Shown here: positions 42,220-52,585 of the stretch, piece after piece | Layout of the letters: every line of letters starts with the position of its first letter | Numbering within the stretch: position 1 is the stretch's first letter | Assembly: GCF_900108505.1 (NCBI RefSeq) | Contig: NZ_FNWU01000006.1 | Coordinates: forward strand, 1-64,000 | Source: Halopenitus malekzadehii | Lineage (GTDB): Archaea > Halobacteriota > Halobacteria > Halobacteriales > Haloferacaceae | Length of the DNA stretch: 64,000 nucleotides | Reading direction: 5' to 3' | Position numbers and translations under genes: made by a program | The notes under the pieces: generated by a model | Seen by the model: only the letters and a program-made list of their open reading frames with translations | What the model was told of the DNA's origin: nothing | The model's database searches: none

Positions 42220-43032
42220 TCACGACCCGATGACCGCCCGCAGCGCGTTCAGGTACGCGGAGGGGGCACGCCGCCGTGCGCCGGCGAGCGTGTCGGCGAG
42301 GCGGTCGCCCGCGTGTTCGTGGATCCCCTCGCCGTGGCCGACGAGGATGCGGTCCGGATCCAGCCCGCGGAGGGGCTTCCGCGGCGGAAACGGACGGAGG
42401 GCCGGATGGACGCCGAGGCCTTCGCCCGCCGCGAGAAAGAGGCCGTTCGTGCCGACCGCCTCTGGGACGATCAGGGTCGACCCGTCGAAGAGCGCGACCT
42501 CCTGCCAGGGCGGCATCGAGGTGTTCTTCACGCGGATCGCCTCGAAACCGGTGTCCGCGAGTCGGGGGCCGAACCGTTCGACCGGCGCGTCCAGTTCTGC
42601 GGCGACGCCAGTCATCCACTCCGGGATCCAGACGGCGACGTCGTGGCGCGTCGCGACCGCGGCGGCGTCGCGCTTGTGCCGGTCGAGACAACACACGACG
42701 CCCGCCACGTCACCGAGGTCAGCGAGGAGGGCGTCCAGCCGATCGGCGCCGTCTTCCCCCGGCGGATCGACCGGGTCGATCACCCAGACGTCGGGGACGC
42801 CCCCGGTCCCGTCGTCATCTCGAGCCTCCTCGTTCGCGATCGCGATCGCGTGGCTCGCGCGCTGCATCGGCTCGTCCGGATACGCCACCCACCCGATCCC
42901 GTCGGCGAACCGATCGATCACGTGGAGGCCGTGGCTGGCGTCGTCGTCGGTGCTGTTGTCGTCAGTGACATCGTCAGTGGCATCGTCGTCAGTGGCATCG
43001 TCGTTTGTGGCGTCGCCGTCGGAGTCACTCAT
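42220..43032 (-). CDS. Degenerate metallo-beta-lactamase-fold-like protein, hypothetical
   Basis: A 270-residue protein. Residues 1-35 are an acidic Asp/Thr/Ala low-complexity leader. The rest resembles the metallo-beta-lactamase fold: PDVWVIDPVDPPG near residue 85, VVCCLDRHKRDAAAVATRH where the family has HxHxDH, and VGHGEGIHEHAGDRLADTL as a last-strand motif. Only His and Asp of the first metal motif persist, so hydrolase activity is doubtful. LFDGSTLIVPEAVGT is also family-like. A cttaaaag box centred 28 bases upstream of the ATG gives a leaderless promoter. Function is unknown. Confidence 0.7.
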   Translation of the reverse strand: MSDSDGDATNDDATDDDATDDVTDDNSTDDDASHGLHVIDRFADGIGWVAYPDEPMQRASHAIAIANEEARDDDGTGGVPDVWVIDPVDPPGEDGADRLDALLADLGDVAGVVCCLDRHKRDAAAVATRHDVAVWIPEWMTGVAAELDAPVERFGPRLADTGFEAIRVKNTSMPPWQEVALFDGSTLIVPEAVGTNGLFLAAGEGLGVHPALRPFPPRKPLRGLDPDRILVGHGEGIHEHAGDRLADTLAGARRRAPSAYLNALRAVIGS

Positions 43033-43056
43033 CGTTCCGGATACGGCTCCGAGACG

Positions 43057-43064
43057 CTTAAAAG
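43057..43064 (-). promoter_or_regulatory. TATA box for the MBL-like gene
   Basis: cttaaaag lies about 28 bases upstream of the ATG at 43032 in GC-rich surroundings. Confidence 0.6.
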
Positions 43065-43100
43065 TCGGTTCGAACGACGCGATCGAACGATCCCGGCCGC

Positions 43101-43160
43101 CCGACTGGGTCCGACTGGGTCCGGCTGATACGACTGGGCCCGACTGGGCTGGGCTCGACT
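43101..43160. repeat. Degenerate 10-bp repeat between divergent/convergent ends
   Basis: ccgactgggt occurs exactly at 43101-43110 and 43111-43120 and with changes in the next four decamers, just beyond the nhaC stop. Confidence 0.75.
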
Positions 43161-43185
43161 GCTCCGACTGCCTCCGGTCAGGCGG

Positions 43186-44595
43186 CTACTCCCGGTAGGC
43201 GATCTGCCAGCCCGTGATACCCATCACGATCAGTACGAGCGGCGAGAGGAAGCCGAAGAAGTAGAACGGGGCGTACTCGAGCGTCGCGACGCCGAGCGTT
43301 CCCGCCATGAACAGGCCCCCGCTGCTCCAGGGGATCAGCGCGCTGGTGGTGGTTCCCGAGGCCTCGATCGCCCGCGAGAGGTTCGTCGTCTTCAGTCCCT
43401 GCTCGGCGTAGAGGTTCTCGAGGGTCATTCCGGGCACGACGATGCTCACGTACTGCTCGGCCGCCAGCGCGTTCATCGAGATCGCGGAGAGGGCGGTGAC
43501 GCCGGTCAGGCTACCCACACCGCGAACGAGCCGACCCAGGTGGTGTGCCAGCACCGCGAGGACGCCGGCTCGTTCGAGCATCCCGCCCAGCGAGAGGGCG
43601 GCGACCGCGATCGTGACGATCCACGCGCCGCCGATCAGCCCGCCGCTTGCGAGCAGTTCGTTCACGAGCGCCATCCCCGTCTCCGGGGCCGTCCCGGACT
43701 GCGCCGTTGCCCACGCCGCGCCGAACCCGGTTCCCTGCACGGCCATCGACGTGAACACGCCCGCGAAGACGCCCGTCCCCAGGGTCGGCAACGCGGGAAT
43801 TCCGTATACCGCGAGCCCGAAGGTGACGACGAGCGGGAGGAACACGACCGGGGAGACGACGTACGTGCTCTCGATCGCCGTCTGGATCTCGGTGATGCGG
43901 CCGGCCGGAATGTCGCCGCCGGCGCGCAGTCCGAGCACGATGTACAGCAGGACCGACAGACCGAACGCGGCCAGCGTTCCCGCGCGCATCGCGTTGATGT
44001 GGTCGTAGAGATCGGTGTTGGTGACCGCGGCGGCGAGGTTGGTCGTGTCCGACAGCGGTGACTGCTTGTCGCCGGTGTAGGCCCCAGTGAGGATGGCGCC
44101 CGCGGTCATCGGCGCAGGGATGCCGAGCCCGGACCCGATCCCGATGAGCGCGACGCCGAGCGTGCCGGCGGTCGTCCACGAGGAGCCGACGGCGAAGGAG
44201 ACGACGGCGGCGAGGATCGCCGAGACGGGCAGAAAGACCGTCGACGTGAACAGGTCCAACCCGTAGTACATCAGGCTCGGGATCGTCCCGGCATCGATCC
44301 ACGACGCGATGAGCGCGTAGACCGTGAACATGATGAGGATCACCTTCATCCCCATCAGGAGGCTGCTCGAGACCCCCTCATAGAGGTCCGCCCACGAGAG
44401 CCCGAGGTGATAGCGGGCGAACAGGCCGGTGAAGGCGATCCCCCAGAACAGCGGGAACTGCGGGTCGAGTTCGAACGCGACGATGCCGACGCTGAGAAAG
44501 AGGATCATCCCGGCGATCGGAACGAGCGCCGCCGCGAGCGACGGGCGCTCCTCCGGCGCGAGCTCCTCGTAGAGACGGGGCTCGAAGTCTACCAT
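43186..44595 (-). CDS. nhaC: NhaC-family Na+/H+ antiporter
   Basis: A 469-residue membrane antiporter with about eleven to twelve hydrophobic segments. Landmarks are VGSSWTTAGTLGVALIGIG near residue 140, GAYTGDKQSPLSDTTNLAAA near residue 175 (the conserved NhaC motif with charged residues inside the membrane), and SAISMNALAAEQYVSIVVPG late in the protein. It exports sodium in exchange for protons, keeping cytoplasmic Na+ low. It is followed on the same strand, in transcription order, by a DUF with an MBL-like fold, with 153 bases between. Family-level call is firm; whether it is Na+-specific or amino-acid/dicarboxylate linked (some NhaC relatives are) cannot be told. Confidence 0.93.
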   Translation of the reverse strand: MVDFEPRLYEELAPEERPSLAAALVPIAGMILFLSVGIVAFELDPQFPLFWGIAFTGLFARYHLGLSWADLYEGVSSSLLMGMKVILIMFTVYALIASWIDAGTIPSLMYYGLDLFTSTVFLPVSAILAAVVSFAVGSSWTTAGTLGVALIGIGSGLGIPAPMTAGAILTGAYTGDKQSPLSDTTNLAAAVTNTDLYDHINAMRAGTLAAFGLSVLLYIVLGLRAGGDIPAGRITEIQTAIESTYVVSPVVFLPLVVTFGLAVYGIPALPTLGTGVFAGVFTSMAVQGTGFGAAWATAQSGTAPETGMALVNELLASGGLIGGAWIVTIAVAALSLGGMLERAGVLAVLAHHLGRLVRGVGSLTGVTALSAISMNALAAEQYVSIVVPGMTLENLYAEQGLKTTNLSRAIEASGTTTSALIPWSSGGLFMAGTLGVATLEYAPFYFFGFLSPLVLIVMGITGWQIAYRE

Positions 44596-44706
44596 CGGTT
44601 CACGTCGTCGTCAGCGCGCTCCGGTACAATTACCTTTTCAGTCACGCCCGGTTCGCGAGGGAGTCACACTCAGTCGACTCCATTCGTTCTACCGGGGGAC
44701 CCGTCG

Positions 44707-45000
44707 TTACTCGTTCAGCCGCTCGGAGTCGATCGCGACGTCGGGTGGGGTGACGACGAGGAAGCCGCGGAAATGCATCAGCTCGCCGTCCATATCTCGG
44801 ATCTCGCGGGCGAAGCCGGCAGCGAGCTCGTTCAGGTCGCCCTCGATCGACAACACCAGGGTGTTGCCGTATTCGACGTGGCGGACCCACTCGGCGGGGT
44901 CCGTTGACCCGTCGAGAACCCCGAGGACCACGTCGCCGCGGGCGTCGATCTCCTCGAGTTGGTCCTCCGCGTGTCTGAGGTCGAGATCCCAATCGCTCAT
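44707..45000 (-). CDS. DUF5779-like small protein
   Basis: A 97-residue soluble acidic protein I recall as haloarchaeal DUF5779. A helical N-terminus (DWDLDLRHAEDQLEEIDARG) precedes VVLGVLDGSTDPAEWVRHVE and a hydrophobic strand TLVLSIEGDLNELAAGFARE. It has no cysteines and no signal. A cttaaaaag box (45021-45029) is centred about 25 bases before the ATG, typical of a leaderless transcript. It is divergent from leuA and shares the 111-base promoter region with it. Function unknown. Confidence 0.78.
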   Translation of the reverse strand: MSDWDLDLRHAEDQLEEIDARGDVVLGVLDGSTDPAEWVRHVEYGNTLVLSIEGDLNELAAGFAREIRDMDGELMHFRGFLVVTPPDVAIDSERLNE

Positions 45001-45078
45001 ACCCTGACCTCCACGCGTGACTTAAAAAGGATTCCCCCATCGCGACGGCCAATGGGGATCGCAGCCGTCGCGAAAGGC

Positions 45079-45085
45079 TTTAATA
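45079..45085 (+). promoter_or_regulatory. TATA box for leuA
   Basis: tttaata is centred about 30 bases before the ATG at 45112, placing the transcript start at or just before that ATG. Confidence 0.65.
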
Positions 45086-45111
45086 GGGTGACGGCCTCAA
45101 GTCGAAACGCG

Positions 45112-46333
<1,222 letters not shown>

Positions 46334-46397
46334 TGACCCCCGCCGTGTCGGCGTTCGCTCGGCAGCGACAGCCTCGCTCGAACCGCCATCGAGACAG

Positions 46398-46404
46398 ATT
46401 TATG
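46398..46404 (+). promoter_or_regulatory. TATA box of the ilvB leader
   Basis: atttatg is centred about 29 bases before the ATG at 46430. Confidence 0.55.
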
Positions 46405-46429
46405 GTGGTTCGGCGACATCGCTCAAGTG

Positions 46430-46531
46430 ATGCGCCGACACGGCATCCGACCACCGCGGCTTCGCGACCTCGAGACGCTCGCGAGCCGCCGGCTCGGAAC
46501 GTTCCGTGTCACGCCGATCGTAGGGGCATAA
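46430..46531 (+). CDS. Candidate 33-residue leader peptide upstream of ilvB
   Basis: A short ORF (MRRHGIRPPRLRDLETLASR, then RLGTFRVTPIVGA) begins where a leaderless transcript from the TATA box at 46398-46404 would begin, and ends in a TAA lying in the loop of a GC hairpin. It is basic, with seven Arg and four Leu, which differs from the genome's acidic proteins. Placement suggests a regulatory leader of the ilv-leu operon. Translation is not proven. Confidence 0.42.
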   Translation: MRRHGIRPPRLRDLETLASRRLGTFRVTPIVGA

Positions 46532-46536
46532 GCCCC
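46523..46536 (+). promoter_or_regulatory. Hairpin overlapping the leader ORF stop codon, possible attenuator
   Basis: ggggc ataa gcccc can form a five-pair GC stem with an ATAA loop containing the leader stop codon. A pyrimidine-rich tract (gtctatcccatccttcttcc) follows. This resembles an attenuator layout but is short. Confidence 0.35.
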
Positions 46537-46685
46537 GTCTATCCCATCCTTCTTCCGACTCGACGCACCGTTTCGACGACCGGATCGACCGGCCCGACCG
46601 AACCGGTCGGACCGACCGACCATACCACCCCGATCCGGTCGCCCGATTCCGACCACCACACGGCACCACCGACACGACACCAGCA

Positions 46686-48557
46686 ATGACCACTCGAGAC
46701 GAACCGACCGACAGCGAGGAGACGGCCGCAGCCACTGGCTCGGCCGACGCAGGCGAACCGACACACGAACCACCGTCCGATGCCGCAACCGACGGCGGCA
46801 CCGCTGCCGCGGAGGCGGACGCCGCCGAGGAGACCACGGAGGCAGCCGCGACGCGCACCCCAACGACCGGCGCCGAGTCGGTCATCGCCGCCCTCGAAGC
46901 GGCCGGCGCCGAGACGGCCTTCGGCGTGCAAGGCGGGGCGATCATGCCCGTCTACGACGCGCTGTACGCCTCCTCGGTCCATCACGTGACGATGGCCCAC
47001 GAGCAGGGCGCCGCCCACGCCGCCGACGCCTACGGCGTCGTCTCCGGGGAAACCGGCGTCTGCCTGGCCACGTCCGGCCCGGGCGCGACGAACCTGGTCA
47101 CCGGCATCGCCGACGCCTCGATGGACTCGGACGCGCTGTTGGCGTTGACCGGACAGGTTCCGACCGAACTCGTCGGCAACGACGCGTTCCAGGAGACCGA
47201 CACCATCGGCGTCACCGCACCGGTGACGAAACACAACTACTTCGCGAGCGGGACCGACACCGTCGGCGATACCGTCGGCGAGGCGTTCGCTTACGCCGAG
47301 ACCGGCCGACCGGGGCCGACGCTCGTCGATCTGCCGAAGGACGTCACCCTCGGAGAGACCGACCGCACCCCGAAACCCCCGGAGCCGCCGGCCGGTGCAG
47401 AGGTCGATCCCGAAGCTGATCCGGACGCAGTCGAGCGTGCCGCACGCGTGATCGAGGATGCCGAACGGCCCCTGTGCCTGTTCGGCGGCGGCGTCATCAA
47501 GAGCGACGCCGCCGACCAGGCTTGCCGGTTCGCCCACGATCACGGCATCCCCGTGACGACCACGATGCCCGGGATCGGGTCGTTCCCCGAGAACGACCCG
47601 CTCTCGCTGTCGTGGGCGGGGATGCACGGCACCGGCTACGCGAACATGGCGATCACCCACACCGACTGTCTTATCGCGGTCGGGACGCGCTTCGACGACC
47701 GGCTGACCGGCGGGATCGAGACGTTCGCGCCGGAGGCCGAGGTCATCCACATCGACATCGACCCGGCCGAGATCTCGAAGAACGTCCACGCCGACCACCC
47801 GCTGATCGGCGATGCGGGGTCGGTCCTTGAACAGCTGATCGCCGCGATCGACGACGACCCCGACGCGGAGGCGTGGCGCGACCGGTGTGCCGACTGGAAG
47901 GAGGAGTACCCGATGACCTACGCGATGCCCGAGGACGAGCCGCTCAAGCCGCAGTTCGTCGTCGAGGCGTTCGACGAGGCGACCGACGACGACACGATCG
48001 TCACCACGGGCGTCGGGCAACACCAGATGTGGGCCGCCCAGTTCTGGACGTACACGGAGCCACGCACGTGGGTCTCCTCGCACGGGCTGGGAACGATGGG
48101 CTATGGCGTTCCCGCCGCGGTCGGCGCGCGTCTGGCGGCCGACACCGCCGGCGACACCGACCGCGACGTGGTCTGTTTCGACGGCGACGGCTCCTTCCTG
48201 ATGACTATCCAGGAGCTGTCGGTCGCGGTGCGTGAGGACCTGGACATCACGTTCGCGGTCCTCAACAACGAGTACATCGGGATGGTTCGCCAGTGGCAGG
48301 ACGCCTTCTTCGAGGGCCGGCACATGGCCTCGGAGTACGAGTGGATGCCCGAGTTCGACAAGCTCGCCGAGGCGTTCGGCGCGAAGGGGTGGGCCGTCTC
48401 CGAGTACGATGCGGTCGCCGACACGATCGAGGCGGCGCTGGCCTACGACGGGCCGTCGGTGATCGACTTCCGCATCGACCCCGCCGAGAACGTCTACCCG
48501 ATGGTGCCGAGCGGCGGCGCGAACGGGAAGTTCGCCCTCTCGGAGGAGCAACTATGA
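46686..48557 (+). CDS. ilvB: Acetolactate synthase large (catalytic) subunit
   Basis: A 623-residue thiamin-diphosphate enzyme that makes acetolactate or acetohydroxybutyrate, the common first step of valine, leucine and isoleucine synthesis. The first 60 residues are an acidic Ala/Asp/Glu/Thr tail not found in bacterial forms. The catalytic Glu lies in AHEQGAAHAADAYG, followed by TSGPGATNLVTG. The metal-TPP motif is VCFDGDGSFLMT with NNEYIGMVRQWQ downstream, and FEGRHMASEYEWMPEF is typical. The stop overlaps the ilvN start by four bases (ATGA). It heads the ilvBNC-leuCDB run, with a long leader that may regulate it. Confidence 0.96.
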   Translation: MTTRDEPTDSEETAAATGSADAGEPTHEPPSDAATDGGTAAAEADAAEETTEAAATRTPTTGAESVIAALEAAGAETAFGVQGGAIMPVYDALYASSVHHVTMAHEQGAAHAADAYGVVSGETGVCLATSGPGATNLVTGIADASMDSDALLALTGQVPTELVGNDAFQETDTIGVTAPVTKHNYFASGTDTVGDTVGEAFAYAETGRPGPTLVDLPKDVTLGETDRTPKPPEPPAGAEVDPEADPDAVERAARVIEDAERPLCLFGGGVIKSDAADQACRFAHDHGIPVTTTMPGIGSFPENDPLSLSWAGMHGTGYANMAITHTDCLIAVGTRFDDRLTGGIETFAPEAEVIHIDIDPAEISKNVHADHPLIGDAGSVLEQLIAAIDDDPDAEAWRDRCADWKEEYPMTYAMPEDEPLKPQFVVEAFDEATDDDTIVTTGVGQHQMWAAQFWTYTEPRTWVSSHGLGTMGYGVPAAVGARLAADTAGDTDRDVVCFDGDGSFLMTIQELSVAVREDLDITFAVLNNEYIGMVRQWQDAFFEGRHMASEYEWMPEFDKLAEAFGAKGWAVSEYDAVADTIEAALAYDGPSVIDFRIDPAENVYPMVPSGGANGKFALSEEQL

Positions 48558-49309
48558 GCGGCGCGGACGACCCGACGCCGAACAAGCCGGACCCCGGATC
48601 GACCCATCGGGACACCCGCGGGAAGAACGCGGACAGGCCCGGAATGCCCGGACCAGCACCGGAGGAGCGGCCCCATCCGGAGGGTCGACGAAACAGCCAG
48701 GGTATCCGCATCGATCCCGCCGTCGAGGCGGAACACGAGCCGCGGCGGGCGACGATCTCCGCGCTCGTCGAGGACGAGCCCGGGGTGCTCTCGCGCGTTT
48801 CCGGGCTCGTCTCGCGGCGCCAGTTCAACATCGAGAGCCTGACGGTCGGCCCGACCACAGTCGAGGGTCATTCCCGGATCACGATGGTCGTCGAGGAATC
48901 GGATCCCGGCATCGACCAGATCGAGAAACAGCTGGCGAAGCTGAAGCCCGTCATCTCCGTGGGTGAACTCCACGATGACGCGGTCTCGGCCGAGCTTGTC
49001 CTGTTGAAGGTTCGTGGCGAGGAGCCGGACAAGGTCCACGCGATCACGGAGATGTACGGCGGCCAGACGCTCGATGCCGGCCCGCGGACGATCACCGTCC
49101 AGCTGACCGGCGACGAGCAGAAGATCGACGACGCGATCGACGCCTTCGAGCAGTTCGGCATCATCGAGATCGCCCGGACGGGCCAGACGGCCCTCTCACG
49201 CGGCGACACGCAGACGGTTCCGGGCGAGGAGCCCGGCACCTCGGGCGAACCGACCAGCCACGCGACGGACGTGGGTGAAACCACACAGCAACCCTATCAC
49301 GATCCGTGA
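48554..49309 (+). CDS. ilvN: Acetolactate synthase small (regulatory) subunit
   Basis: A 251-residue regulatory subunit that binds valine and stimulates IlvB. After a disordered Pro/Gly/Arg/Asp leader of about 65 residues there is an ACT domain ([20 protein letters not shown] and [13 protein letters not shown]), then the C-terminal domain ([18 protein letters not shown] and [20 protein letters not shown]). The last 35 residues are disordered. Length exceeds the usual 160-170 because of both tails. Start overlaps the ilvB stop, so subunit ratios are probably set by coupled translation. Confidence 0.95.
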   Translation: MSGADDPTPNKPDPGSTHRDTRGKNADRPGMPGPAPEERPHPEGRRNSQGIRIDPAVEAEHEPRRATISALVEDEPGVLSRVSGLVSRRQFNIESLTVGPTTVEGHSRITMVVEESDPGIDQIEKQLAKLKPVISVGELHDDAVSAELVLLKVRGEEPDKVHAITEMYGGQTLDAGPRTITVQLTGDEQKIDDAIDAFEQFGIIEIARTGQTALSRGDTQTVPGEEPGTSGEPTSHATDVGETTQQPYHDP

Positions 49310-49370
49310 CGAGCGGGTCGCGACACGATCCGTAACCATAACCACACGCGACGACAGCGATCAACACACA

Positions 49371-50423
49371 ATGACGAACGACACACCCTTCGACTCGAAC
49401 GTATATTACGAGGACGACGCCGACACGGCCCAGATCCTCGAGAAGACCGTCGCCGTGCTCGGCTACGGCTCCCAGGGCCACGCACACGCACAGAACCTCG
49501 CTGAAAGCGGCGTTGACGTTGTGGTCGGCCTGCGTGAGGATTCCTCCTCGCGATCCGCCGCCGAGGCGGACGGACTCGACGTCGAGACGCCGGCCGAGGC
49601 GGTCGCGCAGGCCGACGTCGTCTCCGTGCTGGTCCCGGATACGGTCCAGCCCGACGTCTACGAGAACGCGATCGAGCCTAACCTCGACCCCGGCGATACG
49701 CTCCAGTTCGCTCACGGGTTCAACATCCACTACAACCAGATCCGACCGCCCGAGGACGTCGACGTGACGATGGTCGCGCCGAAGTCACCGGGCCATCTGG
49801 TCCGCCGGAACTACGAGAACGACGAGGGCACGCCCGGCCTGCTTGCGGTCTATCAGGACACGACCGGAACGGCCACCGAGGAGGCGCTCGCGTACGCGGC
49901 AACGATCGGCTGTGCGCGCGCCGGCGTCGTCGAGACGACGTTCCGCGAGGAGACCGAGACTGACCTCTTTGGCGAGCAGGCCGTCCTCTGTGGCGGCGTC
50001 ACCTCGCTGGTGAAACAGGCCTACGAGACGCTCGTGGAGGCGGGCTACTCCCCGGAGATGGCCTACTTCGAGTGTCTCAACGAGCTGAAGCTCATCGTCG
50101 ACCTGATGTACGAGGGTGGGCTCGGCGAGATGTGGGACTCCGTCTCCGACACCGCCGAATACGGCGGGCTCACGCAGGGCGACGTCGTCGTCGACGAGCA
50201 CGCCCGCGAGAACATGGAGCAGGTCCTCGAGCAGGTTCAGGACGGCACCTTCGCCCGCGAGTGGATCGCGGAGAACCAGGCCGGTCGACCGTCCTACACG
50301 CAGTTGCGCGAGGCCGAACGGACTCACGAGATCGAACAGGTCGGCGAGGAGCTGCGGGCGCTGTTCGCGTGGGCCGAAGAGGAGGCCGACGAGGAGACGG
50401 AGGCAGTGACCGCTGATGACTGA
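49371..50423 (+). CDS. ilvC: Ketol-acid reductoisomerase
   Basis: A 350-residue class I ketol-acid reductoisomerase, converting acetolactate to dihydroxyisovalerate with a Mg2+-dependent shift and NAD(P)H reduction. The Rossmann glycine motif is [15 protein letters not shown] and the coenzyme loop LREDSSSRS is followed by [25 protein letters not shown] and [13 protein letters not shown] match the family core, and the metal ligands lie in [18 protein letters not shown] and [18 protein letters not shown]. The ATG at 49371 is chosen over the open frame to 49275. The acidic tail is longer than in bacteria. A 16-codon mini-ORF starts within its last codons. Confidence 0.96.
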   Translation: MTNDTPFDSNVYYEDDADTAQILEKTVAVLGYGSQGHAHAQNLAESGVDVVVGLREDSSSRSAAEADGLDVETPAEAVAQADVVSVLVPDTVQPDVYENAIEPNLDPGDTLQFAHGFNIHYNQIRPPEDVDVTMVAPKSPGHLVRRNYENDEGTPGLLAVYQDTTGTATEEALAYAATIGCARAGVVETTFREETETDLFGEQAVLCGGVTSLVKQAYETLVEAGYSPEMAYFECLNELKLIVDLMYEGGLGEMWDSVSDTAEYGGLTQGDVVVDEHARENMEQVLEQVQDGTFAREWIAENQAGRPSYTQLREAERTHEIEQVGEELRALFAWAEEEADEETEAVTADD

Positions 50424-50466
50424 GCGGACGACCGACCCCCGACGGACCGAGGTGACTGCCGTATGA
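50416..50466 (+). CDS. 16-residue mini-ORF bridging ilvC and leuC
   Basis: An ATG eight bases before the ilvC stop opens a frame ([16 protein letters not shown]) whose TGA at 50464-50466 overlaps the leuC ATG at 50463 (ATGA). Overlap at both ends is the geometry of translational coupling. It may instead be coincidence. Confidence 0.33.
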   Translation: MTERTTDPRRTEVTAV

Positions 50467-51884
50467 GCGACGGAACGCTCTACGACAAGGTGTGGGACCG
50501 CCACAAGGTGACGGAGCTGCCGACCGGACAGGACCAGCTGTTCGTCGGCCTCCACCTCGTCCACGAGGTCACGAGCCCGCAGGCGTTCGGGATGTTGCGC
50601 GAGCGGGACACGCCGGTCGCGTTCCCCGAGCGCACGCACGCGACCGTCGACCACATCGTCCCGACCGGCAACCGCGATCGGCCCTTCGCCGACGACGCGG
50701 CGGAGACGATGATGGCGGAGCTCGAGGAGAACGTCCGCGACGCGGGCATCGAGTTCTCCGATCCGGACTCGGGGAACCAGGGGATCGTCCACGTCATCGG
50801 CCCCGAGCAGGGACTCACCCAGCCCGGAATGACGATCGTCTGCGGCGACTCCCACACATCGACACACGGCGCCTTCGGCGCGCTGGCGTTCGGGATCGGG
50901 ACCTCCCAGATCCGCGACGTTCTCGCGACCGGCTGCGTCGCGATGGAGAAGCAGAAGGTCCGGAAGATCGAGGTCACCGGCGAGCTCGGCGACCACGTCA
51001 CCGCAAAGGACGTCATCCTGACGATCATCCGGAAACTGGGCACCGACGGCGGCGTCGGCTACGTCTACGAGTACGCCGGCGAAGCCATCGAGGACCTCGG
51101 GATGGAGGGTCGGATGTCGATCTGCAACATGTCGATCGAGGGCGGCGCCCGCGCGGGTTACGTCAACCCCGACGAGACCACCTACGAGTGGCTGCGCGAG
51201 ACGGACGCCTTCGCCGACGACCCCGAGCGGTTCGCGGAGCTCAGATCCTACTGGGAGTCGATCGCCAGCGACGATGACGCCGAATACGACGACGTCGTCA
51301 CGATCGACGGCTCCGAGATCGAACCGACCGTCACGTGGGGAACCACCCCTGGACAGGGCGTCGGCGTCACTGAGCCGATCCCGGCCCCGGAGGACCTGCC
51401 GGCCGACAAGCAGGACACCGCGCGGCGCGCCCAGAAGCACATGGGTGTCGAGCCCGGCGAGACGATGGAGGGCTACGAGATCGACGTCGCCTTCCTCGGC
51501 TCGTGTACGAACGCCCGGCTGAAGGACCTGCGGGAAGCGGCCGCGTTCGTGACGGGCCGCGAGGTCGACGACGACGTGCGCGCGATGGTCGTTCCCGGCA
51601 GCCAACGCGTCCAGCGGGCCGCCGAGGCGGAGGGTCTCGACGAGGTCTTCACCGAGGCCGGATTCGAGTGGCGCGAGCCCGGCTGTTCGATGTGTCTCGG
51701 GATGAACGACGACCAGCTGCAGGGTGACGAGGCCAGCGCGTCCTCCTCGAACCGCAACTTCGTCGGCCGACAGGGCTCGAAGGACGGTCGGACCGTCCTG
51801 ATGAGCCCGACGATGGTCGCGGCGGCGGCGGTGACCGGCGAGGTCACCGACGTCCGCGAGATGGAGGAGGTGGTGTCGGTATGA
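50463..51884 (+). CDS. leuC: 3-isopropylmalate dehydratase large subunit
   Basis: A 473-residue aconitase-family subunit that isomerises 2- to 3-isopropylmalate with LeuD. Its [4Fe-4S] ligands are in [16 protein letters not shown] and [17 protein letters not shown]. Substrate-binding landmarks are [25 protein letters not shown] and [20 protein letters not shown]. The final segment [20 protein letters not shown] is conserved. The stop overlaps the leuD start by four bases, as is usual for subunits of one enzyme. Length is the family norm. Confidence 0.97.
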   Translation: MSDGTLYDKVWDRHKVTELPTGQDQLFVGLHLVHEVTSPQAFGMLRERDTPVAFPERTHATVDHIVPTGNRDRPFADDAAETMMAELEENVRDAGIEFSDPDSGNQGIVHVIGPEQGLTQPGMTIVCGDSHTSTHGAFGALAFGIGTSQIRDVLATGCVAMEKQKVRKIEVTGELGDHVTAKDVILTIIRKLGTDGGVGYVYEYAGEAIEDLGMEGRMSICNMSIEGGARAGYVNPDETTYEWLRETDAFADDPERFAELRSYWESIASDDDAEYDDVVTIDGSEIEPTVTWGTTPGQGVGVTEPIPAPEDLPADKQDTARRAQKHMGVEPGETMEGYEIDVAFLGSCTNARLKDLREAAAFVTGREVDDDVRAMVVPGSQRVQRAAEAEGLDEVFTEAGFEWREPGCSMCLGMNDDQLQGDEASASSSNRNFVGRQGSKDGRTVLMSPTMVAAAAVTGEVTDVREMEEVVSV

Positions 51885-52585
51885 GCGGATCCGACGCCGA
51901 CGTCGACCACGAGAGCTTCGCCGAGGGCGAGGCGCCCGCCGAGAAGGTGACGGACGTGTCCGGAACCGGCATCCCGGTTCGGGGCAACGACATCGATACC
52001 GACCAGATAATCCCGGCCCGGTTTATGAAGGTCGTCACCTTCGACGGGCTGGGGCAGTTCGCCTTCTTCGACCAGCGGTTCGACGACGAGGACAACGAGA
52101 AGGACCACCCGTTCAACGAGGAGCAGTACCAGGGCGCGAACGTCCTGGTGGTCAACGCCAACTTCGGCTGCGGCTCCTCGCGTGAACACGCCCCCCAGGC
52201 GCTGATGCGCTGGGGGATCGACGCGATCGTCGGCGAGTCGTTCGCCGAGATCTTCGCGGGCAACTGCCTGGCGCTCGGCATTCCGACGGTGACCGCCGAC
52301 ACCGAGTCGATCGAGGCGCTACAGGACTACGTCGCGGCCAACCCCGACGCGGAGCTGCACGTCGACGTCGAGAACGAGCGCGTCGCGTACGACGACGAGG
52401 CGATCGACGCCACCGTCAACGACGCCCAGCGGAAGGCGCTCGTCGAGGGCGTCTGGGACACGACGGCGCTGATGGGCGCCAACGCGAGCGCGGTTCGCGA
52501 GACCGCACGATCGCTACCGTACGTGCCCGAGGAGGACGTTCCCGCCGCCGATGGCGGACACGACCGCCCGACGGGGGACGACTGA
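51881..52585 (+). CDS. leuD: 3-isopropylmalate dehydratase small subunit
   Basis: A 234-residue partner of LeuC supplying the substrate-specificity domain. [20 protein letters not shown] is the conserved start of the domain, with [20 protein letters not shown] as the swivel loop and [20 protein letters not shown] following. An acidic leader of about 25 residues precedes it and a disordered tail ends it. The start overlaps leuC by four bases and the stop is directly followed by the leuB ATG, so leuCDB are co-translated. Confidence 0.96.
   Translation: MSGSDADVDHESFAEGEAPAEKVTDVSGTGIPVRGNDIDTDQIIPARFMKVVTFDGLGQFAFFDQRFDDEDNEKDHPFNEEQYQGANVLVVNANFGCGSSREHAPQALMRWGIDAIVGESFAEIFAGNCLALGIPTVTADTESIEALQDYVAANPDAELHVDVENERVAYDDEAIDATVNDAQRKALVEGVWDTTALMGANASAVRETARSLPYVPEEDVPAADGGHDRPTGDD

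Larger units (their letters stand above)
46334..46685. other. 352-base leader region before ilvB
   Basis: Holds a TATA-like box at 46398-46404, a 33-codon ORF at 46430-46531, a GC hairpin at 46523-46536 and a pyrimidine-rich tract after it. I see no TATA box at leaderless distance from the ilvB start, so ilvB is probably transcribed from about 46428 with a 5' leader of about 250 bases. Confidence 0.5.

Noticed and set aside
41473-43128. 551-residue plus frame across the Trm9-like and MBL-like genes
   Set aside because: It crosses two minus genes with clear motifs and reads as shadow sequence.
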